Shown one piece after another: positions 22,018-30,914 of a stretch of DNA of 64,000 bases. Location of the stretch: positions 124,001 through 188,000 of the forward strand of contig NZ_NFZS01000004.1 in assembly GCF_003264855.1 (NCBI RefSeq), written 5' to 3'. Each line of letters opens with the position of its first letter. Position 1 is the first letter of the stretch. This stretch comes from Dyella jiangningensis. GTDB taxonomy: Bacteria; Pseudomonadota; Gammaproteobacteria; Xanthomonadales; Rhodanobacteraceae. The position numbers were made by a program, and so were the translations under genes. The notes below the pieces were generated by a model. That model did not search any database. It was not told the origin of the DNA and saw nothing but the letters and a program-made list of their open reading frames with translations.

Positions 22018-23273
22018 TCAGCGATCGACTTCGCCGAACACGAGGTCATAGGTACCGATCATCGCCACGACGTCGGCCAGCATGTGGCCGCGAACGAAGG
22101 CGTCCATCGAGGACAGGTGGGCGAAGCCAGGCGCGCGCAGGTGCACGCGGAACGGCTTGTTCGCGCCGTCGGAGACCAGATAGCAGCCGAACTCGCCCTT
22201 CGGCGCCTCGACGGCGGCGTAGGTCTCGCCCGCAGGCACGCCATAGCCTTCCGTGAAGAGCTTGAAGTGGTGGATCAGCGCTTCCATGTCCTCCTTCATG
22301 TCTTCGCGCTTGGGCGGCGCGACCTTGAAGTTCTGGACGATGACCGGGCCCGGGTTGGCCTTCAGCCACTTCACGCATTGCTGGATGATGCGGTTGGACT
22401 GGCGCATCTCTTCGACGCGCACCAGGTAACGGTCGTAGCAGTCGCCACCCGAGGCCACCGGGATGTCGAAATCCATCTCGGCGTATTTCGCGTACGGCTG
22501 CTTCTTGCGCAGGTCCCACTCGATGCCAGAACCGCGCAGCATCACGCCGGTCAGGCCCCAGGCCTGGGCCATTTCCGGCGAGATCACGCCGATGCCGACG
22601 GTGCGCTGCTTCCAGATGCGGTTGTTGGTGAGCAGTTCTTCGTATTCGTCCACCTTCGACGGGAAGTCGGCGGCGAACGCCTCGATGAAGTCGAGCATGG
22701 AACCTTCGCGCCAGCTGTTGAGGCGCTTGAGGTCCTTGCCCTTGTGCCAGGGCGACTCACGGTACTGCGACATGCGCTCCGGCAGGTCGCGGTAGACGCC
22801 GCCCGGACGGTAGTAGGTCGCGTGCATGCGCGCGCCCGACACCGCCTCGTAGACGTCCATCAGTTCCTCGCGCTCACGGAACGCGTACAGGAACACGGCC
22901 ATCGCACCCAGGTCGAGCGCGTTGGAGCCAATCCACATCAGGTGGTTCAGGATGCGGGTGATCTCGTCGAACATGGTGCGGATGTACTGCGCACGCTCCG
23001 GCGCCTCGATGCCGAGCAGGGTTTCGATGGCGAGCACGTAGCCGTGCTCGTTGACCATCATCGACACGTAGTCGAGACGGTCCATGTACCGATCGACTGG
23101 TTGAACGGCTTGGACTCGGCCAGCTTCTCGGTGCCGCGGTGGAGCAGGCCCACGTGCGGATCGGCACGGACGATGGTCTCGCCGTCGAGCTCGAGCACGA
23201 GGCGCAGCACGCCGTGCGCTGCCGGGTGCTGCGGGCCGAAGTTCATGGTGTAGTTGCGGATCTCTTGCGCCAT
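22018..23273 (-). pseudogene. nuoD: NADH-quinone oxidoreductase subunit D, interrupted by a one-base deletion
   Basis: NuoD is the 49-kDa type subunit that lines the quinone site. The gene starts at the ATG at 23273 ([20 protein letters not shown]) and reads correctly through [13 protein letters not shown], then shifts frame. The rest ([20 protein letters not shown] to the end at 22018) lies in the neighbouring frame. One missing base near 23088-23090 explains this: the codons should read ...ATC GGx TAC ATG. With one base restored the length is 419 codons including the stop. Both halves are fully conserved, including the C-terminal FGEVDR. It starts right after nuoC and precedes nuoE. Confidence 0.93.
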
Positions 23274-23275
23274 GA

Positions 23276-24004
23276 TTAATTGTTCCGCCAGTTGTCGGCC
23301 GCTTCGGCCTTGGCCTGCAGCAGGTCGGCGTCGTCACGGATGACGCGCGGCACCAGCACGCGCGGCTCGATCGACACGGGTTCGTACACCACGCGCTTCT
23401 GCTCGGGGTCGTAACGCACTTCGACGTTGCCGATCAGCGGGAAGTCCTTGCGGAACGGATGACCCATGAAGCCGTAGTCGGTAAGGATGCGACGCAGGTC
23501 GGGGTGGCCTTCGTAGACGATGCCGAACAGGTCGAACGACTCGCGTTCGAACCAGTTCACGCCCGGCCAGATGCCGGTCAGCGAAGGCACCACCGGCAGC
23601 GTGTCGTCTTCGCCGAACACGCGCAGGCGCAGGCGCTGGTTGTTCTCCAGCGAAAGCAGGTGCACGACGGAGGCGAAGCGGCGCTTCTGCATGTCGGGAC
23701 GCGGACGGTCGGACCACTTGAAGCGGCCCATGGCCTCGCCTTCCACGCCACGCGAGAAACCGGTGCCGGACACGGTTTCCGTGTCCCACTCGGTCTGGCC
23801 GTAGCCGAGGTAGTCGACGCCACACACGTCGATCGGCACGCCGAAACGGAACGGGGTTTCGTCACGCAAAGCGGTGGCCACCGCGAGCAGGTCGGCGGCG
23901 GCCACTTCGGCGGTGACTTCGTTGCGTACGACGCTGATCTTCAGCGTGTCGCCGAACCGCGCAGAAAGGCGCTCGGCCAGCGAGTTCGAAGAGATATCGG
24001 TCAT
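23276..24004 (-). CDS. nuoC: NADH-quinone oxidoreductase subunit C
   Basis: The 30-kDa type peripheral subunit that contacts NuoD. I choose the ATG at 24004 ([20 protein letters not shown]) rather than the much longer open frame that runs upstream through nuoB. The 242-residue product contains the family signature [20 protein letters not shown] followed by [18 protein letters not shown]. nuoD follows after 2 bases. Confidence 0.96.
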   Translation of the reverse strand: MTDISSNSLAERLSARFGDTLKISVVRNEVTAEVAAADLLAVATALRDETPFRFGVPIDVCGVDYLGYGQTEWDTETVSGTGFSRGVEGEAMGRFKWSDRPRPDMQKRRFASVVHLLSLENNQRLRLRVFGEDDTLPVVPSLTGIWPGVNWFERESFDLFGIVYEGHPDLRRILTDYGFMGHPFRKDFPLIGNVEVRYDPEQKRVVYEPVSIEPRVLVPRVIRDDADLLQAKAEAADNWRNN

Positions 24005-24021
24005 GTTCTGCTGCGCCTTTC

Positions 24022-24579
24022 TCAGGAACGCGCGATGGTGTGGGTGCGGCGGATCTTCTTCTGCAACTGCAGGATGCCGTGGATCAGCGCTTCGGCCGTC
24101 GGCGGGCAGCCCGGCACGTAGATGTCCACCGGCACGATGCGGTCGCAGCCACGCACCACCGAATAGGAGTAGTGGTAGTAACCGCCGCCGTTGGCGCAGC
24201 TGCCCATCGAGATGACCCACTTGGGATCCGGCATCTGGTCGTAGACCTTGCGCAGCGCCGGGGCCATCTTGTTGACCAGGGTACCGGCCACGATCATCAC
24301 GTCGGACTGGCGCGGACTCGGGCGGAAGATCACGCCGTAGCGGTCCAGGTCCAGCCGCGCGGCGCCGGCGTGCATCATTTCCACGGCGCAGCAGGCCAGA
24401 CCGAAGGTCATCGGCCACATCGAGCCGGTGCGCGCCCAGTTCATCAGCGCATCGACGCTGGTGGTGGCGAAGCCGCGCTGGACGATCGGGTTGTCCTCGG
24501 CCGGACGCAGGATGTCGTCCACCAGGTTCAACGGCTGCGGGTTGTGCATCACCCGATCAAGGGACGAGATCACTCCCAT
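24022..24579 (-). CDS. nuoB: NADH-quinone oxidoreductase subunit B
   Basis: Carries the terminal 4Fe-4S cluster N2 that reduces quinone. I place the start at the ATG at 24579 ([20 protein letters not shown]), inside the end of nuoA by 10 bases and with GGGAG upstream. The product is 185 residues, the usual length. Cluster ligands are seen in [19 protein letters not shown] and [10 protein letters not shown]. Confidence 0.97.
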   Translation of the reverse strand: MGVISSLDRVMHNPQPLNLVDDILRPAEDNPIVQRGFATTSVDALMNWARTGSMWPMTFGLACCAVEMMHAGAARLDLDRYGVIFRPSPRQSDVMIVAGTLVNKMAPALRKVYDQMPDPKWVISMGSCANGGGYYHYSYSVVRGCDRIVPVDIYVPGCPPTAEALIHGILQLQKKIRRTHTIARS

Positions 24580-24926
24580 TCCAGTGCTCCCTTCTTCCAC
24601 ACGTAAGCAAAACCAATGACCAAGAGCAGCAGGAACGTCGCCATTTCAATCAGCGCGATGATGCCGATCTTCTGGAACACCACCGCCCATGGGAACAGGA
24701 AGGCGATTTCCAGGTCGAAAATGATGAAGAGGATCGCCAGCAGGTAGTAGCGCACGTCAAAGCGCATGCGGGCGTCTTCGAAGGCTTCGAAGCCGCACTC
24801 GTAGGGCGAGAGCTTTTCCGATTCGGGACGGCGGGGTCCGGCCAGCAGGCCAATGGCCAGCAGGACCACGCCGAGGCCGGCGGCGACGCCGATGAACAGC
24901 AGGATGGGCCAGTATTCGGCAAGCAC
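24570..24926 (-). CDS. nuoA: NADH-quinone oxidoreductase subunit A
   Basis: First gene of the complex I operon: a small membrane subunit with three helices. The 118-residue protein begins [20 protein letters not shown], has the conserved loop [20 protein letters not shown] with its essential Cys-Gly segment, and the acidic helix [20 protein letters not shown]. It ends 10 bases inside nuoB. A promoter lies about 170 bases upstream. Confidence 0.97.
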   Translation of the reverse strand: MLAEYWPILLFIGVAAGLGVVLLAIGLLAGPRRPESEKLSPYECGFEAFEDARMRFDVRYYLLAILFIIFDLEIAFLFPWAVVFQKIGIIALIEMATFLLLLVIGFAYVWKKGALEWE

Positions 24927-25069
24927 GGTGAAACGAACCTCCGCGCCTTCGTCGGCGCATCAGTGACCGTCGGGGAAACGGTCCGGAACCGGGGTTCGGC
25001 AGGCCAACGAAGGCCATGGGCTATGCGCCACGTTCACATTGCATTTGCAGCCGCGAGCGTCCGATTTTC

Positions 25070-25085
25070 CACGATCTCAATCGTG
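25070..25085. promoter_or_regulatory. short inverted repeat at the nuo transcription start
   Basis: CACGAT (25070-25075) and ATCGTG (25080-25085) form a perfect 6-bp inverted repeat with a 4-base spacer, directly after the predicted start of the nuo transcript. It could be an operator or a 5'-end hairpin. Few bases are involved, so chance is possible. Confidence 0.35.
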
Positions 25086-25094
25086 AACCGCGGC

Positions 25095-25122
25095 ATTGTA
25101 TCAGCGTGCTTAACAACAACAA
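25095..25122 (-). promoter_or_regulatory. probable nuo operon promoter
   Basis: The minus strand has a TTGTTG -35 (25117-25122), a 16-base spacer and TACAAT -10 (25095-25100), preceded by TG one base upstream (extended -10). It is the only good promoter between pilZ and nuoA, and gives a leader of about 160 bases in which I see no gene. Confidence 0.65.
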
Positions 25123-25193
25123 GCCTTGACGGGTATTCGCAAGGCGATTCGCACGCATCTTCGAACGCCTCACAGCGGGCGGGTGCGTGCGAC

Positions 25194-25211
25194 GTAAGAC
25201 CAAGGTCTTAC
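25194..25211. promoter_or_regulatory. 18-base near-perfect palindrome over the pilZ stop codon
   Basis: GTAAGACC (25194-25201) and GGTCTTAC (25204-25211) are exact reverse complements around two A residues. The pilZ stop codon lies inside. There is no T run, so it does not look like a terminator, and the two-base centre is too tight for a simple hairpin. Function unknown. Confidence 0.4.
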
Positions 25212-25564
25212 ATGGTCAGCGTGGGACGCTCCGACGAGGTCATGCCTGCCAGCAGGTTCTCGATGCGGGTGCGGGCCGCTTCGCCGTCGGCGGACTCGTT
25301 GAAATGCACGCCGATACCCGCGGTGCGGTTGCCCTGGGCGCCCACCGGCGTGACCCAGACCACCTTGCCCGCCACCGACAGGCGCTCGCCCTCGTCGGTG
25401 AGGTTGATCAGCAGCACCACCTCGTCGCCCAACGCGTAGCGCTGGGCCGTGGGCGCGAACAGGCCACCGTTCTTCAGATAGGGCATGTAGGCGTTGTACA
25501 GCGCCGCCGTGTCCTTGATCTTCAACGAAATTATGCCCTGGCGGGCGGCAATGGCCGGATTCAT
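25208..25564 (-). CDS. pilZ: PilZ-domain protein (type IV pilus PilZ orthologue)
   Basis: PilZ proteins act in type IV pilus assembly; the Xanthomonas orthologue is known to contact the PilB ATPase and FimX rather than bind c-di-GMP itself. I choose the ATG at 25564 (MNPAIAARQGIISLKIKDTA), which gives 118 residues. The c-di-GMP motif RxxxR is absent before the beta-barrel, and the (D/N)xSxxG motif is replaced by NGGLF, as expected for this non-binding class. It lies downstream of holB as in Xanthomonas, but here two glycan-related genes stand between them. Confidence 0.85.
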   Translation of the reverse strand: MNPAIAARQGIISLKIKDTAALYNAYMPYLKNGGLFAPTAQRYALGDEVVLLINLTDEGERLSVAGKVVWVTPVGAQGNRTAGIGVHFNESADGEAARTRIENLLAGMTSSERPTLTM

Positions 25565-25677
25565 GACTGCTCCTGCGGACCACCGTGGATCCGACACCCC
25601 TTATGCCCCCGCATCCTAGCGACCGGCCCGCCCCGGCCACAAGCGATGCGTCGAAGGAATGTGACGGAGCGTGCGGC

Positions 25678-26607
25678 TCAGAGTTCGCACCATCCCCAGC
25701 GATCGAAGATCCAGGGCGACGGCAGGTTCATGTAGAGCTTGGCGAACACGGGGCCCGTCATCTCCTCGCCCAACGCATGCAGGACGTGTCGGCCCTGCCC
25801 GTCCCGGGCGAGCGGCGCTTCGCGCCACGGCCAGCTGCGCGCGCCCTGCCCGTCCACCAGCATCAGGTGTAGCCAAGGATGCAGTGCGGAGGACGGCTGC
25901 CACGGCAGCACGGCAGCGGCCTCGCGCGAGCCCGCCTTGCGCACCTGAAGATAGCGCTCCGCCCGGTCGGCGAGGCGACGCATGCGCTTGCCGCTCAACG
26001 CCATCTGGCTGCGATGACAGGCCAGCGCCGCGAGCTTGTTGGCATGCAGGCCCACCGAGGAATCCAGCTTCACCCGCCCCGTCGCCTGGCCTTCACGACC
26101 ATGGACCAGATAGGCCAGCAGCTCGGGCGTCCCGCCCTGCCAACGGTCCAGGGCCAGCCGGACGAGCACGTGGGCGGCGCTGTGGTCCGGATGATGGTCG
26201 CCCAGTGCGGGAATCGCCACGAGGTTGGGCTGGCAGGCATCGAGGCAACCGAGGAGGCTGGTGATGCTGGCTTCAAGATCGGTGCGCAGCCTGGCCGTGA
26301 TGCCCATGTCCGGCCATCCCAAGGCTTCGAGCGCCGAGGCATCCACGCCCAGTTGGGCCATGGCCTGCCCCACTTCGGCGCGCCGCCGCTCGCCCCAACG
26401 CTGGCGCTCGTCGACGCCAATGCGCAGGCGGCGTTCCACCCAGCGCTGCGGCCACGGATTGTTGTCGCCATGGGTGAGCAGCAGGATGCGGACCTCGCCG
26501 CCCGAATGCCTGACCTGCTGAATCAGCTCGCCGGTGGCGATCGATTCGTCGTCGGGATGGGGCGCGACCACCAGCAGGCGCGTCCTTGCGTTCAAACTGA
26601 AGGCCAT
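25678..26607 (-). CDS. PIG-L/LmbE family deacetylase
   Basis: PIG-L/LmbE proteins are zinc-dependent N-deacetylases of sugar or lipid-linked sugar substrates. The ATG at 26607 (MAFSLNARTRLLVVAPHPDD) follows the preceding gene's stop by one base and has GGAGG as ribosome-binding site. The product has 309 residues. The metal site is visible as PHPDDE (residues 17-21) and GDHHPDHSAAH, and the LTHGDNNP segment is conserved. The C-terminal 120 residues, rich in Trp and Leu, are not part of the core fold I recognise. Tight coupling to the membrane glycosyltransferase upstream suggests that the pair acts on one glycolipid or cell-surface glycan. The substrate is unknown. Confidence 0.85.
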   Translation of the reverse strand: MAFSLNARTRLLVVAPHPDDESIATGELIQQVRHSGGEVRILLLTHGDNNPWPQRWVERRLRIGVDERQRWGERRRAEVGQAMAQLGVDASALEALGWPDMGITARLRTDLEASITSLLGCLDACQPNLVAIPALGDHHPDHSAAHVLVRLALDRWQGGTPELLAYLVHGREGQATGRVKLDSSVGLHANKLAALACHRSQMALSGKRMRRLADRAERYLQVRKAGSREAAAVLPWQPSSALHPWLHLMLVDGQGARSWPWREAPLARDGQGRHVLHALGEEMTGPVFAKLYMNLPSPWIFDRWGWCEL

Positions 26608-26608
26608 T

Positions 26609-28234
26609 TCAGCCTCCCTGTTCCTGCAGGGTCGCGGGGCGCCAGCCGCGATCGAAGGCCTGCCCCCATACCAGCGCGACGGGAATGCCACCTTCGGTTT
26701 TCAGTTGATGCACGCCGCGATCGAGGTGCCAATGATCGGCGACGGGGCCTCCATCCACGCTTGCCTTGAGCCGCCGGAATCCATCGGTCAGCACATAGTT
26801 GCCGGGCACGGCCACGTCGATGGCCTGTTCGGGGCCAGGGGTCGGAAACATGTGCCCGGCAATCCACACATCACGGCCGGCCGGTATGTAATTCTCCGCC
26901 ACGAAGTGCGCGCTGGCATACGGCAAGCGCCGAGGCACGACGACCATGGTGCCGTGGGTCACCAGTTCATCGGCGATGGTGTCCGCCATCATGCCCTTGC
27001 GCAGGCGATGCACGGCCAGACTTTCAAGTACGGGGTAGTAAGGGCGCATGCGGAAAATGGTATCGCCCTTCGGATCCATGACTGTGTCGGTTTTGTCCGT
27101 ATAACGCAGTACCAGCGTCAATTCGGCGCGCTGCCCGGCCAGTTCGTCCTGCCACGGCGGCGCGTAGGCCACCACGGTCGCCAGTTCGGCACCGAATATC
27201 AACAACAGGAAGGCAGCCCGCAGCCGCGGCCGCAAGCCCAGCCATGACCATTGCGAAGCCCAGCCCCCCAGGGCAAGCACGAGCGTGGGCAAAACGGGCA
27301 GAAAATCCTGCTTGGTGATCAGCGGCCAGATGAACCAGATCAATAGCAGGTAGAGGCCGCCCTGCATGGCAAAGAATACGGTCCAGTCGAACTCGCCCAG
27401 CGAACGCCGTCGCACTTCGCGCATTGCCAGCACCAGCGCCGCCGCTCCCAGCAGCAGGAACCACAGCAGCTGTTGGGCCGCATGCCGCTTGGTCGCACCA
27501 CCAAGGTTGTAGAGAACCAGCCCATACCAGGCGTCGCCCAGCGCGCCATGGATGGCCAGCCAGACGGAAAAGACGGCGGGAACCAGCAACAGGCCGATGA
27601 CCGCAGCCATCCAGCAGCGCAGGTTCGCGCGGGGTGCACCGGCGGGAAGCAACTGGCGCAGCACGATGACCGTCACCAGCGTGGTGCCGATCAGGACCAG
27701 CGTCTTCTGCGACACGGAAAGCGCGCAGCCGGCCAGCAAGCCCATCATGAAGAATCGCCAGGCACGCGGAGGCACGCCGACCACGAAGGCAAGTCCCGCC
27801 AGCCACAGTGCCATCCACATGTCATCGGTGCGGAACTGGCCGCTCACGATGAAAAAGCGCGGAAACAGGCCGGCGACGAGCACGACCACCAGGGCCACGC
27901 GCCAGCCATAAAGGCGCCGCGCCATCCAGCCGGCAGCGCCAAGGGCGACCACGTACCAGAACTGCATCGCCAGGCGCAGCCATGTGAGTACGTCGGCCCG
28001 ACCGTCCAGCAGCTTCAGCAACGGCGAATGCAGCCAGCCGAACAGTGGGCCATGGTTATCGAAGACATCGCGATAAGGCAGCAAACCCTGGGTCCACGCC
28101 CATGAAACGTGCGCATGCTGCGCTTCGTCGGAATTGAGCGGGTAGGCGTTGAGCCATGCCAGCCGAAGAACCAGCAGGAGCAGCAGGGAGATCCACGGCC
28201 AGAGGGAAACGCCTTGATGAAGTGGGGACTTCAT
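26609..28234 (-). CDS. GT39-like polytopic glycosyltransferase (PMT/ArnT superfamily)
   Basis: Polyprenyl-phosphate-sugar-dependent membrane glycosyltransferase by overall form. The 541-residue protein has an N-terminal helix (WPWISLLLLLVLRLAWL), then the catalytic-type loop with an Asp-Glu pair (LNSDEAQHAHVSWAWTQGLL) and PYRDVFDNHGPLFGWLHSPL, about ten further membrane segments up to residue about 350, and a soluble C-terminal domain of about 170 residues. The start at 28234 lies 78 bases after the holB stop. Donor and acceptor are not predictable. It shares a transcription direction and near-zero spacing with the PIG-L gene. Confidence 0.8.
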   Translation of the reverse strand: MKSPLHQGVSLWPWISLLLLLVLRLAWLNAYPLNSDEAQHAHVSWAWTQGLLPYRDVFDNHGPLFGWLHSPLLKLLDGRADVLTWLRLAMQFWYVVALGAAGWMARRLYGWRVALVVVLVAGLFPRFFIVSGQFRTDDMWMALWLAGLAFVVGVPPRAWRFFMMGLLAGCALSVSQKTLVLIGTTLVTVIVLRQLLPAGAPRANLRCWMAAVIGLLLVPAVFSVWLAIHGALGDAWYGLVLYNLGGATKRHAAQQLLWFLLLGAAALVLAMREVRRRSLGEFDWTVFFAMQGGLYLLLIWFIWPLITKQDFLPVLPTLVLALGGWASQWSWLGLRPRLRAAFLLLIFGAELATVVAYAPPWQDELAGQRAELTLVLRYTDKTDTVMDPKGDTIFRMRPYYPVLESLAVHRLRKGMMADTIADELVTHGTMVVVPRRLPYASAHFVAENYIPAGRDVWIAGHMFPTPGPEQAIDVAVPGNYVLTDGFRRLKASVDGGPVADHWHLDRGVHQLKTEGGIPVALVWGQAFDRGWRPATLQEQGG

Positions 28235-28312
28235 GCCGCCAGACTAGGAAGACGGCCTGTCACAGGGCTTTCCCATGGATGGCTGCCCGATGACGCGGCG
28301 ATGCCCTCCCGC

Positions 28313-29239
28313 TCAATGCCAGCCGGCGAGCAGCTCCAGCAGCAACAGGTCGCCCCGCAAGGGACCACGCAATGATTCACGCGTGCGATTGGCCGACATG
28401 TACCACCGGTCCAGCGCTTCATCATCCAACTGGCTGACCAGCGGGCCGGTGCTTCGCGTGGCGCGCGCCTTCATCTCGTCCGCTGCCGCCTGGGCGGCGA
28501 ACCAGAGGCGCTGTTCGGGTTCGTTGTCCAACCATCGACGGGCGACTTCCATTGCCTCGCCGCGACCGGTAGCCAGCGCACCCAGATCCTTGCGGACTTC
28601 CTGGCGCCGCGCCAGCGCACCTTCTTCCGCCCAGGCACGTGCCATGCCGGGATTGCCGCCCGCCGCATCGAGCGCGGCCTCGGCATCCTTCACGCCGGCC
28701 TGCCGCAGCCAGGCGAGTGCGGTATCGCGAGACGGCAGATGGAATTCGATACGCTGGCAGCGGCTGCGGATGGTCTGCGGGAGTCGCCATGGCGCGTCGG
28801 CGACCAGCAGCAACAGCGTCTGCGGCGAAGGTTCCTCCAGCGTCTTGAGCAGCGCGTTCGCCGCCGCCGCATTCATGGCGTCGGCCGGGTCGATGCAGAC
28901 GATCTGCCAGCCGCCAAACTGGCTGGACATGGCGAGGCGCGCGGACAGCTCGCGGATCTGGTCGACCACGATTTCGCTGCGCTGCACGCCATCCTTGCGC
29001 AGGCCAAAACTCAGCACGGCATAGTCGGGATGCGTGCCCGCTTCGAACAGCAGGCAACCGCGGCATTCGCCGCACGGCTCGCCATCATGGGGCTGCTGGC
29101 ACAACAAGCCTTGCGCAAAGCGATGCATGAAGTCGCGCTTGCCCAGGCCCGCAGGACCACACAGCAACAGCGCGTGCGGCATGGCATCGCGTGCGCGCCG
29201 CGCCTGCAGCCGGCTCCAGTGTTCCTCATGCCAGGGCAT
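28313..29239 (-). CDS. holB: DNA polymerase III subunit delta'
   Basis: Delta' is a fixed member of the clamp loader that places the beta sliding clamp on DNA. The ATG at 29239 (MPWHEEHWSRLQARRARDAM) lies 5 bases after the tmk stop and gives 308 residues. The protein has a P-loop-like GPAGLGKRDF, four zinc-ligand cysteines (CQQPHDGEPCGECRGC), the segment NALLKTLEEPSPQTLLLLVA and SRCQRIEF as sensor 1 region. Part of the mltG-tmk-holB run. Confidence 0.95.
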   Translation of the reverse strand: MPWHEEHWSRLQARRARDAMPHALLLCGPAGLGKRDFMHRFAQGLLCQQPHDGEPCGECRGCLLFEAGTHPDYAVLSFGLRKDGVQRSEIVVDQIRELSARLAMSSQFGGWQIVCIDPADAMNAAAANALLKTLEEPSPQTLLLLVADAPWRLPQTIRSRCQRIEFHLPSRDTALAWLRQAGVKDAEAALDAAGGNPGMARAWAEEGALARRQEVRKDLGALATGRGEAMEVARRWLDNEPEQRLWFAAQAAADEMKARATRSTGPLVSQLDDEALDRWYMSANRTRESLRGPLRGDLLLLELLAGWH

Positions 29240-29244
29240 CACGC

Positions 29245-29880
29245 TCACGCGGCGGCTCCAAACAGGTGTCGCGTGGCTTCGATGGCGGCATCGAGCACTT
29301 CCGCCGGCGTAAGGCTCGCATCGATGATGCGAAACCGCTGGGGCTGCTCGGCGGCTCGCTCGCGATAGGTGGCGCGCACGCGCTCGAAGAAGGCGTCGGC
29401 CTCGCTTTCGATGCGGTCGGCCTCGCCGCGTCCCGCGGCACGCGCGCGACCGGTCGCCACGGGCAGGTCGAGCAGCAAGGTGAGATCGGGCGTCAAACCT
29501 TCGGTCGCCCATTGTTCGAGCAAGGCGATCCGTTCCTTCGGCACACCACGGCCGCCGCCCTGGTAGGCATAGCTGGCGTCGGTGAAGCGGTCGCAAAGCA
29601 CCCAGTGCCCCGCGGCGAGCGCGGGCTCGATGCGTTCGCGCACCAGCTGCGCGCGCGAGGCGAACATCAACAACAGCTCAGCCTCCGCGGACATGTCATG
29701 GCGTGCTGCGTCGAGCACGATGGCGCGCACGGCTTCGCCCAACGGCGTGCCCCCTGGCTCACGGGTCTGCACCAACGCCACGCCCTGTTCGACGAGATGC
29801 TTCTGCAGGCCGGCGAGCAAGGTGCTCTTGCCGGCGCCCTCGCCGCCTTCAAGCGAAATGAATTTGCCGCGTAGGGTCAT
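29245..29880 (-). CDS. tmk: thymidylate kinase
   Basis: Phosphorylates dTMP to dTDP in the pathway to dTTP. The 211-residue protein has the P-loop GGEGAGKST (about 12-20), the dTMP-binding REPGGTPLGEAVR segment, and the DRFTDASYAYQGGGRGVP region with the DR motif. Its start overlaps the mltG stop by 4 bases. Confidence 0.97.
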   Translation of the reverse strand: MTLRGKFISLEGGEGAGKSTLLAGLQKHLVEQGVALVQTREPGGTPLGEAVRAIVLDAARHDMSAEAELLLMFASRAQLVRERIEPALAAGHWVLCDRFTDASYAYQGGGRGVPKERIALLEQWATEGLTPDLTLLLDLPVATGRARAAGRGEADRIESEADAFFERVRATYRERAAEQPQRFRIIDASLTPAEVLDAAIEATRHLFGAAA

Positions 29881-30914
29881 TGGCAGCGCTTCAACTGGTA
29901 GCAGGCCACGTTGCGATTGTGCTCATCCAGTGAAGAGGAGAACACATGCGAACCGTCGCCACGGGAAACGAAATAAAGCTCGGTGCCCTGGGCCGGATGC
30001 AGCGCCGCTTCGATGGCCGGCTTGCCCGGCATGGCGATTGGCGTCGGCGGCAGCCCCTGGCGCGTATACGTATTGTACGGCGTGTCGGTGGTGAGGTCCG
30101 ACTTGTGGATGTTGCCGGCGTAGCTCTCGCCCATGCCGTAGATCACCGTGGGATCGGTCTGCAGCAGCATGTGGTTCTGCAGGCGACGCACGAACACACC
30201 GGCGATGCGTGGGCGCTCGTCGGCGCGACCGGTTTCCTTCTCCACGATGGAAGCGAGGATCAGCGCATCGTATGGCGTCGCCAGCGGCACCTGCTTGTCG
30301 CGCTGGGCCCACAGCGTATCGAGCATCTTCGCCATGGCCGCGTGGGCACGACGCAAAATGTCCAGGTCGGTGTCACCTTTCACGTAGGCGTAGGTCTCGG
30401 GCAGGAAGCGCCCCTCCGGCATCTCGCCAGGCGCGCCGATCTTCGCCATCAGCTGGGCATCATCCAGCGTGGCGCCGTCCTGCCGCAGCTTGTCGGCCTT
30501 GGCCAGGGCTTGGCGCAAATCGCGGAAGGTCCAGCCGTCGACGATGGTGAAGTTGCGCTGCAGCACCTTGCCCGCGGCCATGTTGAGCAGCAGGTCGCGC
30601 GGCGTCATGCCGGCGGTCAGTGCGTATTCGCCCGCGTGCAGGCGGCCTGCCACGCGCAGCTGCTCGGCCAGCACGCGCCAGTACAACGGACCCGTCGTGG
30701 TGACATGCTGCTCGCGCAGCAGGCCGACGACATCGCGCAGGTTGCTGCCCTTGCCTACGTCGATGCTGGTCGCTTGCGCGGAAACGGCCAACGGGGTTCG
30801 CGCGAAGCGCTGGTAGTCGATCCAGCCGTAGGCCACGGCGCCCGCCACGGCCAACAGCACCAGCACGGCGAGCGCACGCCAGAACGCCCGCCCATGCATC
30901 TTCACTCGGTTCAT
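29877..30914 (-). CDS. mltG: endolytic murein transglycosylase MltG (YceG-like)
   Basis: MltG cleaves nascent glycan strands at the inner membrane and is thought to set strand length. The ATG at 30914 overlaps the pabC stop by 4 bases and gives 345 residues. There is one N-terminal membrane helix (about 11-31), a LysM-like region, and the YceG catalytic segment ASIVEKETGRADERPRIAGV with the conserved glutamate, followed by QTDPTVIYGMG and NTYTRQGLPPTPIAMPG. Confidence 0.96.
   Translation of the reverse strand: MNRVKMHGRAFWRALAVLVLLAVAGAVAYGWIDYQRFARTPLAVSAQATSIDVGKGSNLRDVVGLLREQHVTTTGPLYWRVLAEQLRVAGRLHAGEYALTAGMTPRDLLLNMAAGKVLQRNFTIVDGWTFRDLRQALAKADKLRQDGATLDDAQLMAKIGAPGEMPEGRFLPETYAYVKGDTDLDILRRAHAAMAKMLDTLWAQRDKQVPLATPYDALILASIVEKETGRADERPRIAGVFVRRLQNHMLLQTDPTVIYGMGESYAGNIHKSDLTTDTPYNTYTRQGLPPTPIAMPGKPAIEAALHPAQGTELYFVSRGDGSHVFSSSLDEHNRNVACYQLKRCQ

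Noticed and set aside
20281..23253. 990-codon plus-strand open frame opposite nuoF-nuoE-nuoD
   Set aside because: Antisense to three conserved nuo genes, with shadow-type composition and no start or ribosome-binding context.
22002..24606. Separate short genes within the nuoD-nuoB region on either strand
   Set aside because: All are shadows of nuoD, nuoC and nuoB. Only the conserved frames are kept.
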